This document shows positions 14,358 through 23,206 of a stretch of DNA of 34,390 nt, in pieces. A program made the translations under genes and the position numbers. Source of the DNA: Pseudomonas tehranensis (GTDB taxonomy: Bacteria; Pseudomonadota; Gammaproteobacteria; Pseudomonadales; Pseudomonadaceae); the NCBI RefSeq assembly GCF_014268615.1, contig NZ_JABWQV010000031.1, forward strand, positions 1 through 34,390. Direction: 5' to 3'. The first letter of the stretch is position 1; each line of letters opens with the position of its first letter. A model generated the notes under the pieces. It made no database searches. It was not told where the DNA came from and saw only the letters and a program-made list of their open reading frames with translations.

Positions 14358-17300
14358 TTAGGGCCTCAATTGGGTCAATGCACGTAGCCACCGACTGAGA
14401 CGTCGCGGGATACGTCGGTAGGCCGTTAACGCGGGTACAGTCAGTTGAATTTCAGTGCCACTGTGGACTCCTCTCTGAATAGACAGCCGGCCGCCTATTT
14501 TTTGGGCCCGCTCCAGCATGCCGTATAAGCCCCAGTGATCGGGGCGTACATTGGGCGGCAGATACTGTGGGTCGATGCCGCTACCATTATCGCCAACGCT
14601 TAGCTGAAATGCGTGCCGGGTGTAGACGATCCGGATTTCCACGTTCTGCGCATTGGCATGTCGAAAGGCGTTCATGATCGCTTCACAGCCTATCCGGTAG
14701 CTTTCTTCTCCGACTATAGGGTGCAGTGGCAGTGGCGTGCCGTGGCTGTTCAGGGTAAAGCGCGTACTGCCTTCTAGCTGCAGCTCACTCGTGACAGCGG
14801 CAAATGCATCGATCAGATTCAGAGCAGGCTCGTTCAGATCACGCAGGTTACTCACCCGCTCTCGTGCCTCCACCAAAACCTGATCTGCGCGGTCTAGCGC
14901 CCTCTCCATTTTGCATCGTGCTGGATGAGTGCTGGGGATTTGCTCAGTGGCCGCCTGGAAACTCAACATAAGACCCTGCACACCTTGGAGTAGGGTGTCA
15001 TGCAGCTCACGGGCGATTCGCTCGCGCTCGGCATGGCGTTCCTCAAGTCGGTCACGCAGATGCTGGGCTGAACGGCGAACATTGAACCGATGCAGCATCC
15101 ACAAAATACTCGCCACTGCTAGACCGCTCAACATTATAAAGAGTGGGGTGCGGTAGAAAACGGGTCGAATACTGAAGCTGAGCACGGCCTCCTCGGTACT
15201 CAGTATTCCATCCTGATTGGAGGCTAATACGCGGAACCGATAATCCCCGGGGCCGAGCCCCGTATAGATGGCACTACGTTTTGAACCCGCCTGCTGCCAG
15301 TCCGTGTCGAACCCCTCTAACAGATAGCGAAAGTGCAAACCTTGCATGCCTGAGAGACTCAGCGCGGCATAAGAGATTTCGATTCTCTTTGGCTCTGCGC
15401 CCAGTTGTGACAACTCACTTGGCCGGGGCTCCTTACCATCGACATTGAGTGATTGGATGACTACCTTGGGGGCCGCTTTACTCTGCACATAGCGAGTCGG
15501 ATCAATCCAGGTCACGCCCTTACTGGTGCTGAACCATAGACGTCCATCCGTGCTACGCACTGCAGTGGGTAATGGGAGCACTTGGTGCGGGTCATTGGCC
15601 AGGCCACCAATCACCTCATAGCTGCGGTAACGTATCGGGTATTGCGGGTCAGCGATGGCGCGCTTTACCTCACGAGCGGTCAACTGATAAACCCCGGCTT
15701 TGCCATGGAGCCAGAGATCATAGCTCCCATCACCTTCTGGTTCTCTGGGAGGTACGGCTAGAATCGCGTAGATATTGTCGAACAGCCCATTGTCCGGTAG
15801 GTGAAGGCTGTGGAAGCGCTCACCATCGAAGAAGGCCACTCCACGCTGGCCACCCACCCAGGTGAGGCGGCCCTGATGCAGCATCGCCGTGACATGACCC
15901 ACCTTTAAGCCTTCGTCTGCCCCCCAGTGTCGTTGGTCCTTGTCGTCGTGGGTCACAATCAGATTATTGCGGTAGCCGAACCAGAGTCTGCCAAGAGGAT
16001 CGGTGGTAGCGGTGACAGGCATTAACTGGCTTGGATCAGCATTCGGCGGCGCAACCATTGACCAACGCCCGCTTCGAAGAACGAACAGCCCCTTGCGGTT
16101 GATCGAAACCCACAGGTTGCCCGCCTGATCGAGCGTCATCGCGCGGACGGCTGAGTCAAGCCCATCCTGGGTTGGCAATGACGCGACTCGCTCGATTTTG
16201 TCGCCTTGCGCACGCCAGATACCCTTGCTGCCAGCCATCCAGATATCACCGTTAACATCACTGAAGGCATTACTAATCGGTGCCGGTATATCCAGAGTGG
16301 CCAATCCAGTACTGCTCAGGCGCATTGCCGGTTGGTTGCTGGTACCTGCCCAGACACTGCCTGCCGCACCGGCAACCAATGCCAAATTCTGGGCGTTGTG
16401 TGGAAATGCGGCCGAGACCATAGCGCTTGGCCGAAAACGGTCTAGCCCGGCACTGGTGCCCACCCAAATATTGCCGTCGACATCTTCGAGTAATGGGAGA
16501 ACGATATCTGCACTCAAGCCATCCTTGGCCATGAACGCTTCTTGGTGACTGCGTACGTCAGTTATCGATAGAGCACTGAGGCTGGCAGAGGCGTGTACAT
16601 AGCGAACGCCTTTACCGCTGGTGCCCACCCATAGCGCCCCCGTGCTGTCGAATAACAAACCATTGGCACCATCGATGACGGTCACCTGGGTAGCCGCATC
16701 CCCTTCGTTTGGCACGATTCGGCGCAGCGAACCGCCATACCGCTCTGCCATCCAGATGGCCCCATCCGGAGCCTGAGCCATATGACTCACCCAACCCACC
16801 GCAATGCCGGCATCGATAAATGCTTTGGCGCCTGACGGCAGGTAGAAAAGGCGATCTTCATTGGCTGCCCATAGCGTGCCATCACGGTCGACGAGCACAG
16901 CACGGGCATTTCGCCCCGGAAAGTTCCACTCGGTACCGATACGTTGCCACGCGTTACCGTCAAAACGCGCCAAACCATCGTTGGCGGCGATCCAGACTGC
17001 GCCACTGCGATCCTTGGCGATGCTATAGATCACCCCGCCAGGCAATCCAGCACTGACTGGGTAACGGGTGATGCCTGTGTCGGTGATCAGGCTAATGCCG
17101 CCTGCACGCAGACCCGCCCACAAGCCTTCATCCTCCGCCTTGAGTACGGAAATGATACCCAGCGGATTGCCGTCTGGCGGTATGTATCGCGCGAAGTCCA
17201 GGCCATCAAAGCGATAGAGCGAATCGTTGGTTCCAAGCCAGAGATAACCGTCTCGGGTCTGAGCCAAGGCCCCGACCTGATTGGGGCCTTCATCAGCGAC

Positions 17301-17477
17301 GGTCCAGCGGTGGTGCTCCAGCTTGTCCAGTAAGTAGTCGGCGGCCGTGACGGCCGGACTAAACCATGGCAGGCCAATCAACAGCATATAGATTGCCAGC
17401 GCCGTGCAGGTGCGCCAGCGACTTCCTGGGGTGGGCTTCTGCTGTTTGGCTGGGGAAAAGCCCAATACGCTGATCAC
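14358..17477 (-). CDS. Sensor histidine kinase with periplasmic beta-propeller and Y_Y_Y domain
   Basis: This 1039-residue inner-membrane kinase starts at GTG. A signal anchor lies at about residues 24-44 (ALAIYMLLIGLPWF). Residues 45-640 hold two-component-propeller repeats (GYLWLGTNDSLYRFDGLDF, GAVWIAANDGLARFDG, GNIWVGTSAGLDRFRP). A Y_Y_Y domain follows (about 690-755; HFRYLLEGFDTDWQQAGSKR). A membrane segment is at about 772-790, then HisKA_3 with the phospho-His at about 826 in RIARELHDTLLQG. The ATPase shows an N box AIMNAFRHANA, G1 DNGSGID and G2 WGLYGML. Such propeller kinases often sense saccharides or other exported compounds, but the ligand here is unknown. It is cotranscribed with the NarL-type regulator and with the hydrolase gene 19 bases upstream. 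Confidence 0.95.
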   Translation of the reverse strand: MISVLGFSPAKQQKPTPGSRWRTCTALAIYMLLIGLPWFSPAVTAADYLLDKLEHHRWTVADEGPNQVGALAQTRDGYLWLGTNDSLYRFDGLDFARYIPPDGNPLGIISVLKAEDEGLWAGLRAGGISLITDTGITRYPVSAGLPGGVIYSIAKDRSGAVWIAANDGLARFDGNAWQRIGTEWNFPGRNARAVLVDRDGTLWAANEDRLFYLPSGAKAFIDAGIAVGWVSHMAQAPDGAIWMAERYGGSLRRIVPNEGDAATQVTVIDGANGLLFDSTGALWVGTSGKGVRYVHASASLSALSITDVRSHQEAFMAKDGLSADIVLPLLEDVDGNIWVGTSAGLDRFRPSAMVSAAFPHNAQNLALVAGAAGSVWAGTSNQPAMRLSSTGLATLDIPAPISNAFSDVNGDIWMAGSKGIWRAQGDKIERVASLPTQDGLDSAVRAMTLDQAGNLWVSINRKGLFVLRSGRWSMVAPPNADPSQLMPVTATTDPLGRLWFGYRNNLIVTHDDKDQRHWGADEGLKVGHVTAMLHQGRLTWVGGQRGVAFFDGERFHSLHLPDNGLFDNIYAILAVPPREPEGDGSYDLWLHGKAGVYQLTAREVKRAIADPQYPIRYRSYEVIGGLANDPHQVLPLPTAVRSTDGRLWFSTSKGVTWIDPTRYVQSKAAPKVVIQSLNVDGKEPRPSELSQLGAEPKRIEISYAALSLSGMQGLHFRYLLEGFDTDWQQAGSKRSAIYTGLGPGDYRFRVLASNQDGILSTEEAVLSFSIRPVFYRTPLFIMLSGLAVASILWMLHRFNVRRSAQHLRDRLEERHAERERIARELHDTLLQGVQGLMLSFQAATEQIPSTHPARCKMERALDRADQVLVEARERVSNLRDLNEPALNLIDAFAAVTSELQLEGSTRFTLNSHGTPLPLHPIVGEESYRIGCEAIMNAFRHANAQNVEIRIVYTRHAFQLSVGDNGSGIDPQYLPPNVRPDHWGLYGMLERAQKIGGRLSIQRGVHSGTEIQLTVPALTAYRRIPRRLSRWLRALTQLRP

Positions 17478-17496
17478 CGCGCGAACCTGAAATTAA

Positions 17497-18279
17497 TCAA
17501 AAGCGACCCAGTTGAGTTTGCGCCCATTCAATTGTGTAGTCAGCTATTTGCTCCCAACCGGGTTCGGCGATGAGCCAGTGGCTGTGCCCGGCAAAGCACT
17601 TGAGCGAGGTACTGGCCGCCGAGCGATTGTATTGCCGATAGTTCGACGTCACCAGGCATGGCCGTATGCTGTGATCGTTCTCGGCGGCGATCAACAGCAA
17701 CGGTGCTCTGTGGTCATTGGCAAAGTCGACATGTGTACCAATACCGAAAGCCGCTTCAAAGAAAATCCGCCCCGGTGCTGGCACGATATGGCTTGCATGT
17801 AGCAGCGAAAAATCCTGGATCGCCAAAAACCGAGTCAATTGTTGGGCAGATTCTCGTAGCGGAAAATACATGACTCGCTTCCAACTGCCCCAAGCCATGC
17901 GCATGGGGATCGCCTTGTAGAGGATGCTCAAGTGAGGCATTAACCCACGAGGGGGCATCGCTGTAATCGATATCCCGGCACAGCCAAGACCACGATCCAA
18001 AAGTATCTGTACGAGCAGGCCACCCAGCGAGTGGCCAATCAGCAAAGGGGGCTGAGGCATGCGCCGAATCAGCGCTGCATAGTGCTCAATTATTTGTGTG
18101 ATCCCAAGCCTTGGGAAGTCGGTATGTGGCGCCTCGCGCAGCCTCTCTGGCGCCCCCTCCGATAAGGGCCAGGAGGGTGCAATGCAGGTGTAGCCACATG
18201 CCCGATAGCGGCTGGAGAAATTATCCCAGGCGGCGGCAGACAGCCATTCGCCATGTATGAACAGTACGGTTGTATTCAT
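17497..18279 (-). CDS. Alpha/beta hydrolase
   Basis: This 260-residue cytoplasmic enzyme has the alpha/beta hydrolase order: TTVLFIHGEWLSAAAWDNF (oxyanion strand), the nucleophile elbow PLLIGHSLGGLLVQ with Ser near residue 85, the acid in LLIAAENDHSIRP near residue 201, and the His in CFAGHSHWLI near residue 228. A cap-like insertion lies between elbow and acid. The substrate is not readable. ATG 18279 (MNTTVLF) is chosen because the family fold starts there. Upstream starts would enter the end of the MFS gene, whose stop lies 16 bases away. It belongs to the run amidohydrolase-MFS-hydrolase-kinase, so its substrate may be the molecule handled by those genes. Confidence 0.88.
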   Translation of the reverse strand: MNTTVLFIHGEWLSAAAWDNFSSRYRACGYTCIAPSWPLSEGAPERLREAPHTDFPRLGITQIIEHYAALIRRMPQPPLLIGHSLGGLLVQILLDRGLGCAGISITAMPPRGLMPHLSILYKAIPMRMAWGSWKRVMYFPLRESAQQLTRFLAIQDFSLLHASHIVPAPGRIFFEAAFGIGTHVDFANDHRAPLLLIAAENDHSIRPCLVTSNYRQYNRSAASTSLKCFAGHSHWLIAEPGWEQIADYTIEWAQTQLGRF

Positions 18280-18295
18280 CCCTGATCCCATGCGC

Positions 18296-19894
18296 TCAAA
18301 TGTCGGGCTTAGTGGGTGCCAGGTAGTGCTGAATGCGTATGGCCACCCCAGCAACCTGGAACTGGCGAGCCGCAGCCTCGGTGCGTTGTTCGGCGCGGGT
18401 CACCCGGCCGTGGTGGCGCATATGTTCAAGCCAGGACTCATCAAAGAAGAATTCCAGCCAACGTTGCGGACGCTCACTGTCCTGGACCAGTCCCCAGGAA
18501 AAGGCACCATTGCGCATTCGCATGCTGCGTACATCTTTCATGGCAACGAGAAACTGTTCTGTCTGCGGCGGATCGATCTGGTACTCAAGGGTGACCATGA
18601 CCGGTCCGCGCTCCTGATCCTGTTCGTCGCTCAGAATGGGAGCAGGCCAGTGCAGGGACGGTGCCAAGTCTTCGGCTTCGGTCACCGGCAGGTGGAAGCG
18701 CAGGGTCAGCACGATGCCCATCAGCAGGAGCCCACCGGCGATCAGCAGGGTGAGGCTGATCGACAGGTGACTGGCGACCAAGCCCCAAAGCGCGCCGCCG
18801 GCCGCCATGCTGCCAAAGAACACCAGGATGTATACCGACAATGCCCGCGCCCGGACCCAGTTGGGTACGCAGGTTTGTGCCGCCATTTGCAGGCTCGACA
18901 GCACGGCGATCCAGGCCGCGCCACTGATCATCATCACCGGTATCAGCCAGTACAAGTTGCGCACCCCGGCCAGGGCGGCAAGCACCAAGGCGTAGAGCAG
19001 GCTGGAGCCAGCTACCAGGTGATCGGGTTTCACCGCATCACGGATGCGCGGCAGTAAAGTCGCGCCGAGCACTGCACCGATGCCGACGCTGCCGAGCAGC
19101 AGGCCGAAATCGCTGGCGCTGCCGTTCAGCTCACCGCGCACGATCAGCGGCAGCAGCGACATGCCAGCACTGGCGCCGACGAAGAATGCCGCCGACCGCA
19201 CCAGCACCGCTTGCAACGGCTGGGAGCTGCAGCTGTAGCGCCAGCCTGCACGCATGGCCCCGAGCAGCCGTTCCGCCGGGAACAGCGCAGGTGCCTGTTC
19301 GCGTTTCCAGGTATACAGCACCGCCATCACCGCGAAGAACGACACGGCGTTCAGCGCGAAGGTGGCCCAGGGGCCGCTGAGGCTGACCAGCACCCCGGCA
19401 ACCGCCGGCCCGATGGCTCGGGCAACGTTGATGCCGAGGCTGGACAGGGCGATGGCCGAACCAAGGTCGCGCTTGTCGACCAGCTCGGGCGTCAACGCTG
19501 ACCAGGCCGGCATCATCAGCGCCGTCCCCGCGCCCATGCCCAGGGTGAGGAGCAGCAGCAGCGAGACGGTCATCATGCCGTTGAGCGTGAGCAGAGCCAG
19601 GAGCATCGCCACCACGGCCATCCACACTTGCACCTTGAGCAGGTAGCGACGCTTGTCGACGATGTCGGCCATGGCACCGGCGGGAAGAGCAAGAAAGAAC
19701 ATCGGCGCGGAGCCTGCAACCTGCACCAAGGCAACGTGCATGGGGCTGGCTGACAGCGTCGTCATCAACCAGCCGGCCCCTACCTCGTGCATCCAGGTGC
19801 CGATGTTGGAGGCGATGCTGGCCAGCCATAGCCAGCGGAAAGTGCTATGGCGCAGCGCGCTCCAGGGGGAGCGCTTTTCGATAGCCGTATCCAT
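18296..19894 (-). CDS. MFS transporter (EntS-like, PF05977 type) with C-terminal ABM-like domain
   Basis: This 532-residue inner-membrane protein has about ten to twelve hydrophobic helices up to residue 415. The signature region is GAMADIVDKRRYLLKVQVWM after helix two, and the first 200 residues (FRWLWLASIASNIGTWMHEV, LGSAIALSSLGINVARAIGP) resemble EntS-like exporters. Residues about 440-525 form a soluble tail (MVTLEYQIDPPQTEQFLVAM, WLEFFFDESWLEHMRHHGRV) that looks like a dimeric alpha/beta barrel of the antibiotic-biosynthesis-monooxygenase kind. It starts two bases after the amidohydrolase stop, so the two are coupled. Export of a small molecule is plausible; direction and cargo are inferred from family only. 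Confidence 0.9.
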   Translation of the reverse strand: MDTAIEKRSPWSALRHSTFRWLWLASIASNIGTWMHEVGAGWLMTTLSASPMHVALVQVAGSAPMFFLALPAGAMADIVDKRRYLLKVQVWMAVVAMLLALLTLNGMMTVSLLLLLTLGMGAGTALMMPAWSALTPELVDKRDLGSAIALSSLGINVARAIGPAVAGVLVSLSGPWATFALNAVSFFAVMAVLYTWKREQAPALFPAERLLGAMRAGWRYSCSSQPLQAVLVRSAAFFVGASAGMSLLPLIVRGELNGSASDFGLLLGSVGIGAVLGATLLPRIRDAVKPDHLVAGSSLLYALVLAALAGVRNLYWLIPVMMISGAAWIAVLSSLQMAAQTCVPNWVRARALSVYILVFFGSMAAGGALWGLVASHLSISLTLLIAGGLLLMGIVLTLRFHLPVTEAEDLAPSLHWPAPILSDEQDQERGPVMVTLEYQIDPPQTEQFLVAMKDVRSMRMRNGAFSWGLVQDSERPQRWLEFFFDESWLEHMRHHGRVTRAEQRTEAAARQFQVAGVAIRIQHYLAPTKPDI

Positions 19895-19896
19895 GG

Positions 19897-21876
19897 TCAG
19901 AAAGCGAAGCAGGAGCAGCCGAAGGCGCCCCAGAAGCCTTGGTAGTCGCTGATGGGTACGGATGACCGGCGCACTTTGTCATGGCTGTGCGCATGCACCG
20001 CGCAAGGGCCTGAGCATTGATGCACCTGAGTCAGCAGTGGTGAAGCGGGACGCCAGTGGCCGGGGACCTTGGCAACCGGTGACCAGTCCGGCATGACCGG
20101 CAGGCTGGGGGGCGACAGCTGGTCGAACTCCGCGGCACCATAGACCACTTTGCCGTCGACGATGGTCAGCACTGATTCGATCCACTTGATCGCCTCTTCC
20201 TCGACACTGAAGAAGTCCGCCGACAGGGCCGTGAGATCGGCCAGTTGCCCGACCTTGATCTGGCCCTTCTTGCCTTGCTCTGACGAGAACCAGGCACTGC
20301 CATGGGTAAAGAGCTGCAGTGCGGTGTCACGTGAAAGACCGTTGGGATAAAGCTCCAGCCCGCCAACGGTTCGGCCGCTGACCAGCCAATAAAGCGACGT
20401 CCAGGGGTTGTAGCTAGAGACGCGGGTTGCATCAGTTCCCGCACCCACGGGTACGCCTTCGGCCAGCATGCGTTGAATAGGCGGGGTCTGCTCGGCGGCC
20501 TTGCTGCCGTAACGGTCGACGAAATACTCGCCTTGGAAGGCCATGCGGTCCTGAATGGCAATGCCACCGCCAAGGGCGCGTACCCGCTCGATATTCTTCG
20601 CACTGATGGTTTCCGCGTGATCGAAGAACCATGGCAGGCCGTTGAAGGGAATGTCGCGATTGACTCGCTCGAAGACATCGAGCATGCGCGAAATGGATTC
20701 GTCGTAGGTCGCGTGCAGCCGGAACGGCCAGCGCTGCTCCACCAAGTGACGGACCACGGGCTCCAGGTCCTGCTCCATAGTCGGCGCAAGGTCTGGGCGA
20801 GGTTCGAGGAAGTCTTCGAAGTCTGCGGCAGAGAACACCAGCATTTCGCCGGCCCCGTTGTGCCTGAAGAAGTCATCGCCATCGCCAGGCTTGACCATGC
20901 CGCTCCAGTTCTTGAAGTCGGTCAGCTCTTCCTTGGGTTTCTGGGTGAACAGGTTGTAGGCGATGCGCACACTCAACTGGTTGTGCTTGGCCAGCTCGCG
21001 GACTACCTCGTAGTCGTCCGGATAGTTCTGGAAACCACCGCCAGCATCGATGGCACTGGTCACGCCGAGGCGGTTGAGTTCGCGCATAAACTGGCGTGTC
21101 GAGTTGACTTGGTATTCCAGCGGCAGCGTTGGCCCCTTGGCCAGGGTCGAGTAGAGAATCATCGCGTTGGGTTTTGCCACCAGCATGCCGGTGGGTTCGC
21201 CATTGCTGTCGCGGACAATCTCTCCGCCCGGCGGGTTCGGCGTGTCACGGGTATAGCCGACAACGCGCAGTGCCGCCCGATTGAGGAGGGCGCGGTCATA
21301 AAGATGCAGGACGAATACCGGCGTATCGGGTGCGGCCTTGTTCAATTCCTCCAGGGTCGGTAGGCGGCGCTCGGCGAACTGGAATTCATTCCAGCCACCC
21401 ACCACCCGCACCCATTGCGGAGCAGGTGTGCGATCGGCCTGATCTTTGAGCATCCGTAACGCGTCGGCGAGAGATGGAACACCCTCCCAGCGCAGTTCCA
21501 GGTTGTAGTTCAGACCACCACGAATCAGGTGCAGGTGCGAGTCATTGAGACCTGGTATCACCGTGCGCTTTTGCAGATCTATAACCTGTGTCGCATCTGC
21601 GCGGACCGCCATGACCTCTACGTCGCTGCCCACGGCAATGAATTTTCCGTCCTTGATGGCGACAGCTGTAGCGTGCGGCTTTTCCCGATCCACGGTGTGC
21701 AGACGGCCGTTATAAAGGATCAAATCGGCTTTCATGGAGCCTCCCGGGGAGTTGGCGAAAGAGGTGCCGGCGGAGCCGGCAAAAGGCAGGGCAGACCAGA
21801 GTGCTCCCGCTGCCCCGAGAACTGAGCTGGTAGCGAGAAACTGGCGACGGCTTTTGTCTGACGGATCCTCACTCAT
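19897..21876 (-). CDS. YtcJ-like amidohydrolase with Tat signal
   Basis: This 659-residue protein starts with a Tat signal (SRRQFLATSSVLGAAGAL), so it is exported folded to the periplasm. The amidohydrolase-3 fold follows: ADLILYNGRLHTVDREKPHA, metal site PGLNDSHLHL near residue 113, RLHATYDESI, FFDHAETI, and the Asp in VGAGTDATR near residue 479. YtcJ-like enzymes hydrolyse amide or related C-N bonds; the substrate is unknown. An unusual tail of about 40 residues has CSGPC, several His and ends GCSCFAF. ATG 21876 is chosen because AGGA lies six bases upstream. The ATG at 21882 is too close to that site, and the longer frame to 22113 enters the remnant of another gene. MFS follows after two bases. 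Confidence 0.92.
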   Translation of the reverse strand: MSEDPSDKSRRQFLATSSVLGAAGALWSALPFAGSAGTSFANSPGGSMKADLILYNGRLHTVDREKPHATAVAIKDGKFIAVGSDVEVMAVRADATQVIDLQKRTVIPGLNDSHLHLIRGGLNYNLELRWEGVPSLADALRMLKDQADRTPAPQWVRVVGGWNEFQFAERRLPTLEELNKAAPDTPVFVLHLYDRALLNRAALRVVGYTRDTPNPPGGEIVRDSNGEPTGMLVAKPNAMILYSTLAKGPTLPLEYQVNSTRQFMRELNRLGVTSAIDAGGGFQNYPDDYEVVRELAKHNQLSVRIAYNLFTQKPKEELTDFKNWSGMVKPGDGDDFFRHNGAGEMLVFSAADFEDFLEPRPDLAPTMEQDLEPVVRHLVEQRWPFRLHATYDESISRMLDVFERVNRDIPFNGLPWFFDHAETISAKNIERVRALGGGIAIQDRMAFQGEYFVDRYGSKAAEQTPPIQRMLAEGVPVGAGTDATRVSSYNPWTSLYWLVSGRTVGGLELYPNGLSRDTALQLFTHGSAWFSSEQGKKGQIKVGQLADLTALSADFFSVEEEAIKWIESVLTIVDGKVVYGAAEFDQLSPPSLPVMPDWSPVAKVPGHWRPASPLLTQVHQCSGPCAVHAHSHDKVRRSSVPISDYQGFWGAFGCSCFAF

Positions 21877-21878
21877 AA

Positions 21879-22056
21879 TCATTCCTCGCGACGTTGTGGG
21901 TTGAGCCAGGCAGCTAACCACCGGGTCATCATTGGCATGAACAAATAAACCACCAGCAGCACGATACTCAGCGTGTCCACCACCGCACTGACGGGATAAC
22001 TGGCTAACCAGGTAATGCCGCGTACGGCAGGAACCTGGGTGACCACGTTGCGGGTT
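21879..22056 (-). pseudogene. 5'-truncated C-terminal remnant of an ABM-superfamily membrane protein
   Basis: On the minus strand, in a frame other than that of the amidohydrolase, the DNA reads VRGITWLASYPVSAVVDTLS, VLLVVYLFMPMMTRWLAAWL, NPQRREE and a stop at 21879-21881. Two hydrophobic helices ending in MPxxTRxxxxWL resemble the C-terminus of COG3224-type proteins, which carry an antibiotic-biosynthesis-monooxygenase domain before it. No start or N-terminal domain precedes it. Its stop overlaps an ATG of the amidohydrolase. The rest of 21883-22266 shows no gene. Confidence 0.45.
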
Positions 22057-22189
22057 ATGTTTGCGCAAGACTCGGGGCGGAAATTGTATGAATGTGTGGT
22101 TTTGGGACGGCACTGCTGCTGTGTGAGCGAGGGATCAAGCAGGGTTTAGCAGGGGGCTAATGGCAGTACTGCGCTGCGCAAAAAACGGC

Positions 22190-22206
22190 GTATACCCAGG
22201 GTGTAC
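22190..22206. promoter_or_regulatory. Dyad upstream of the amidohydrolase operon
   Basis: GTATACCC, one base, GGGTGTAC: eight-base arms with one mismatch. It lies between the isochorismatase-like gene and the amidohydrolase. It could be an operator for the NarL-type or AraC-type regulator, or merely a short hairpin. Confidence 0.3.
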
Positions 22207-22266
22207 CCGCTACCGGAGTCCATTGATTTGCAGTCGGGCCGACCTGCTGGGTCGACCCGGCAGAAG

Positions 22267-22953
22267 TCAGATCTTCGCCGCGACAGGCTCCAGCGTCGGT
22301 CCGTGTGTGACGCGCTCTGGCGCCTTGTGCACCATGGTGTAGGCGTAGTCGACGCCCATTCCATATGCGCCAGAATGCTCTTTGACCAATGTCATGACGG
22401 CGTCGTAGGTGTCGCGGTTCTTCCAGTCACGCTGCCACTCCAGCAGCACCTGTTGCCAGGTAACCGGGACAACGCCAGCCTGAATCATGCGTTGCATGGA
22501 GTAATCATGTGCAGCTTGGCTGGTGCCACCCGAGGCGTCGGCCACCATATAAATTTCATAGCCGGCATCATGCATCGCTGACAGCGCGAAGGTGGTATTG
22601 CAGACTTCGGTCCACAAGCCCGAGACGATAACTTTGTTACGGCCATTTTTTTTCAGCGCATCGCGTACTTTCTGGTCGTCCCAGGAGTTCATCGAGGTAC
22701 GCTCAAGGATCGGTGCTTCAGGGAAAACAGCCAGTAATTCCGGATAGGTATGGCCCGAAAAGCTCTCTGTTTCGACCGTGGTGATGATGGTTGGAATCGA
22801 GAAAATCTTTGCGGCCTTGGCCAGACCCACGGTGTTGTTCTTCAATGTCTGCCGATCAATGCTTTGTACACCAAATGCCATTTGCGGCTGTTGATCGATG
22901 AAAATCACTTGGCAATTGCTGGGTGTCAGCACTTCGAGTTTTGGATTGGTCAT
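22267..22953 (-). CDS. YcaC-like isochorismatase-fold hydrolase
   Basis: This 228-residue cytosolic cysteine hydrolase carries the triad of the isochorismatase superfamily: Asp in CQVIFIDQQPQM near residue 18, Lys in GRNKVIVSGLW, and the nucleophile Cys near residue 119 in GLWTEVCNTTFALSAM. The body (ETESFSGHTYPELLAVFPEA, ERTSMNSWDD) is of the YcaC subgroup, octameric enzymes of unsettled substrate that are not true isochorismatases. ATG 22953 (MTNPKLEV) follows AGGTGA by six bases. It precedes the amidohydrolase by 0.4 kb on the same strand. C-N hydrolases of both folds side by side suggest stepwise breakdown of one amide compound, which is inference. Confidence 0.9.
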   Translation of the reverse strand: MTNPKLEVLTPSNCQVIFIDQQPQMAFGVQSIDRQTLKNNTVGLAKAAKIFSIPTIITTVETESFSGHTYPELLAVFPEAPILERTSMNSWDDQKVRDALKKNGRNKVIVSGLWTEVCNTTFALSAMHDAGYEIYMVADASGGTSQAAHDYSMQRMIQAGVVPVTWQQVLLEWQRDWKNRDTYDAVMTLVKEHSGAYGMGVDYAYTMVHKAPERVTHGPTLEPVAAKI

Positions 22954-23206
22954 TTCGATCACCTGATGTGTGTTCGCGCGTGAATGCTGATGATCGCCAT
23001 GGCTTAAGCACAGGGCTGCAAGCATGGCGACGTCTAGAGAGAGGCCCGTTTTGAGTAGGCCCTCAGTCCCTCAATCCTTCTGAAAGGCATCGCTACTATC
23101 TCCAGAGTGGTCGCCTGAAAATTGGACAGGGTTACGGTTCTGGAACATTTATGCGGTCAATGGATTGCTTTTGGCAGGGATGGTCAGCATTCACGTGCGT
23201 CGGCCA

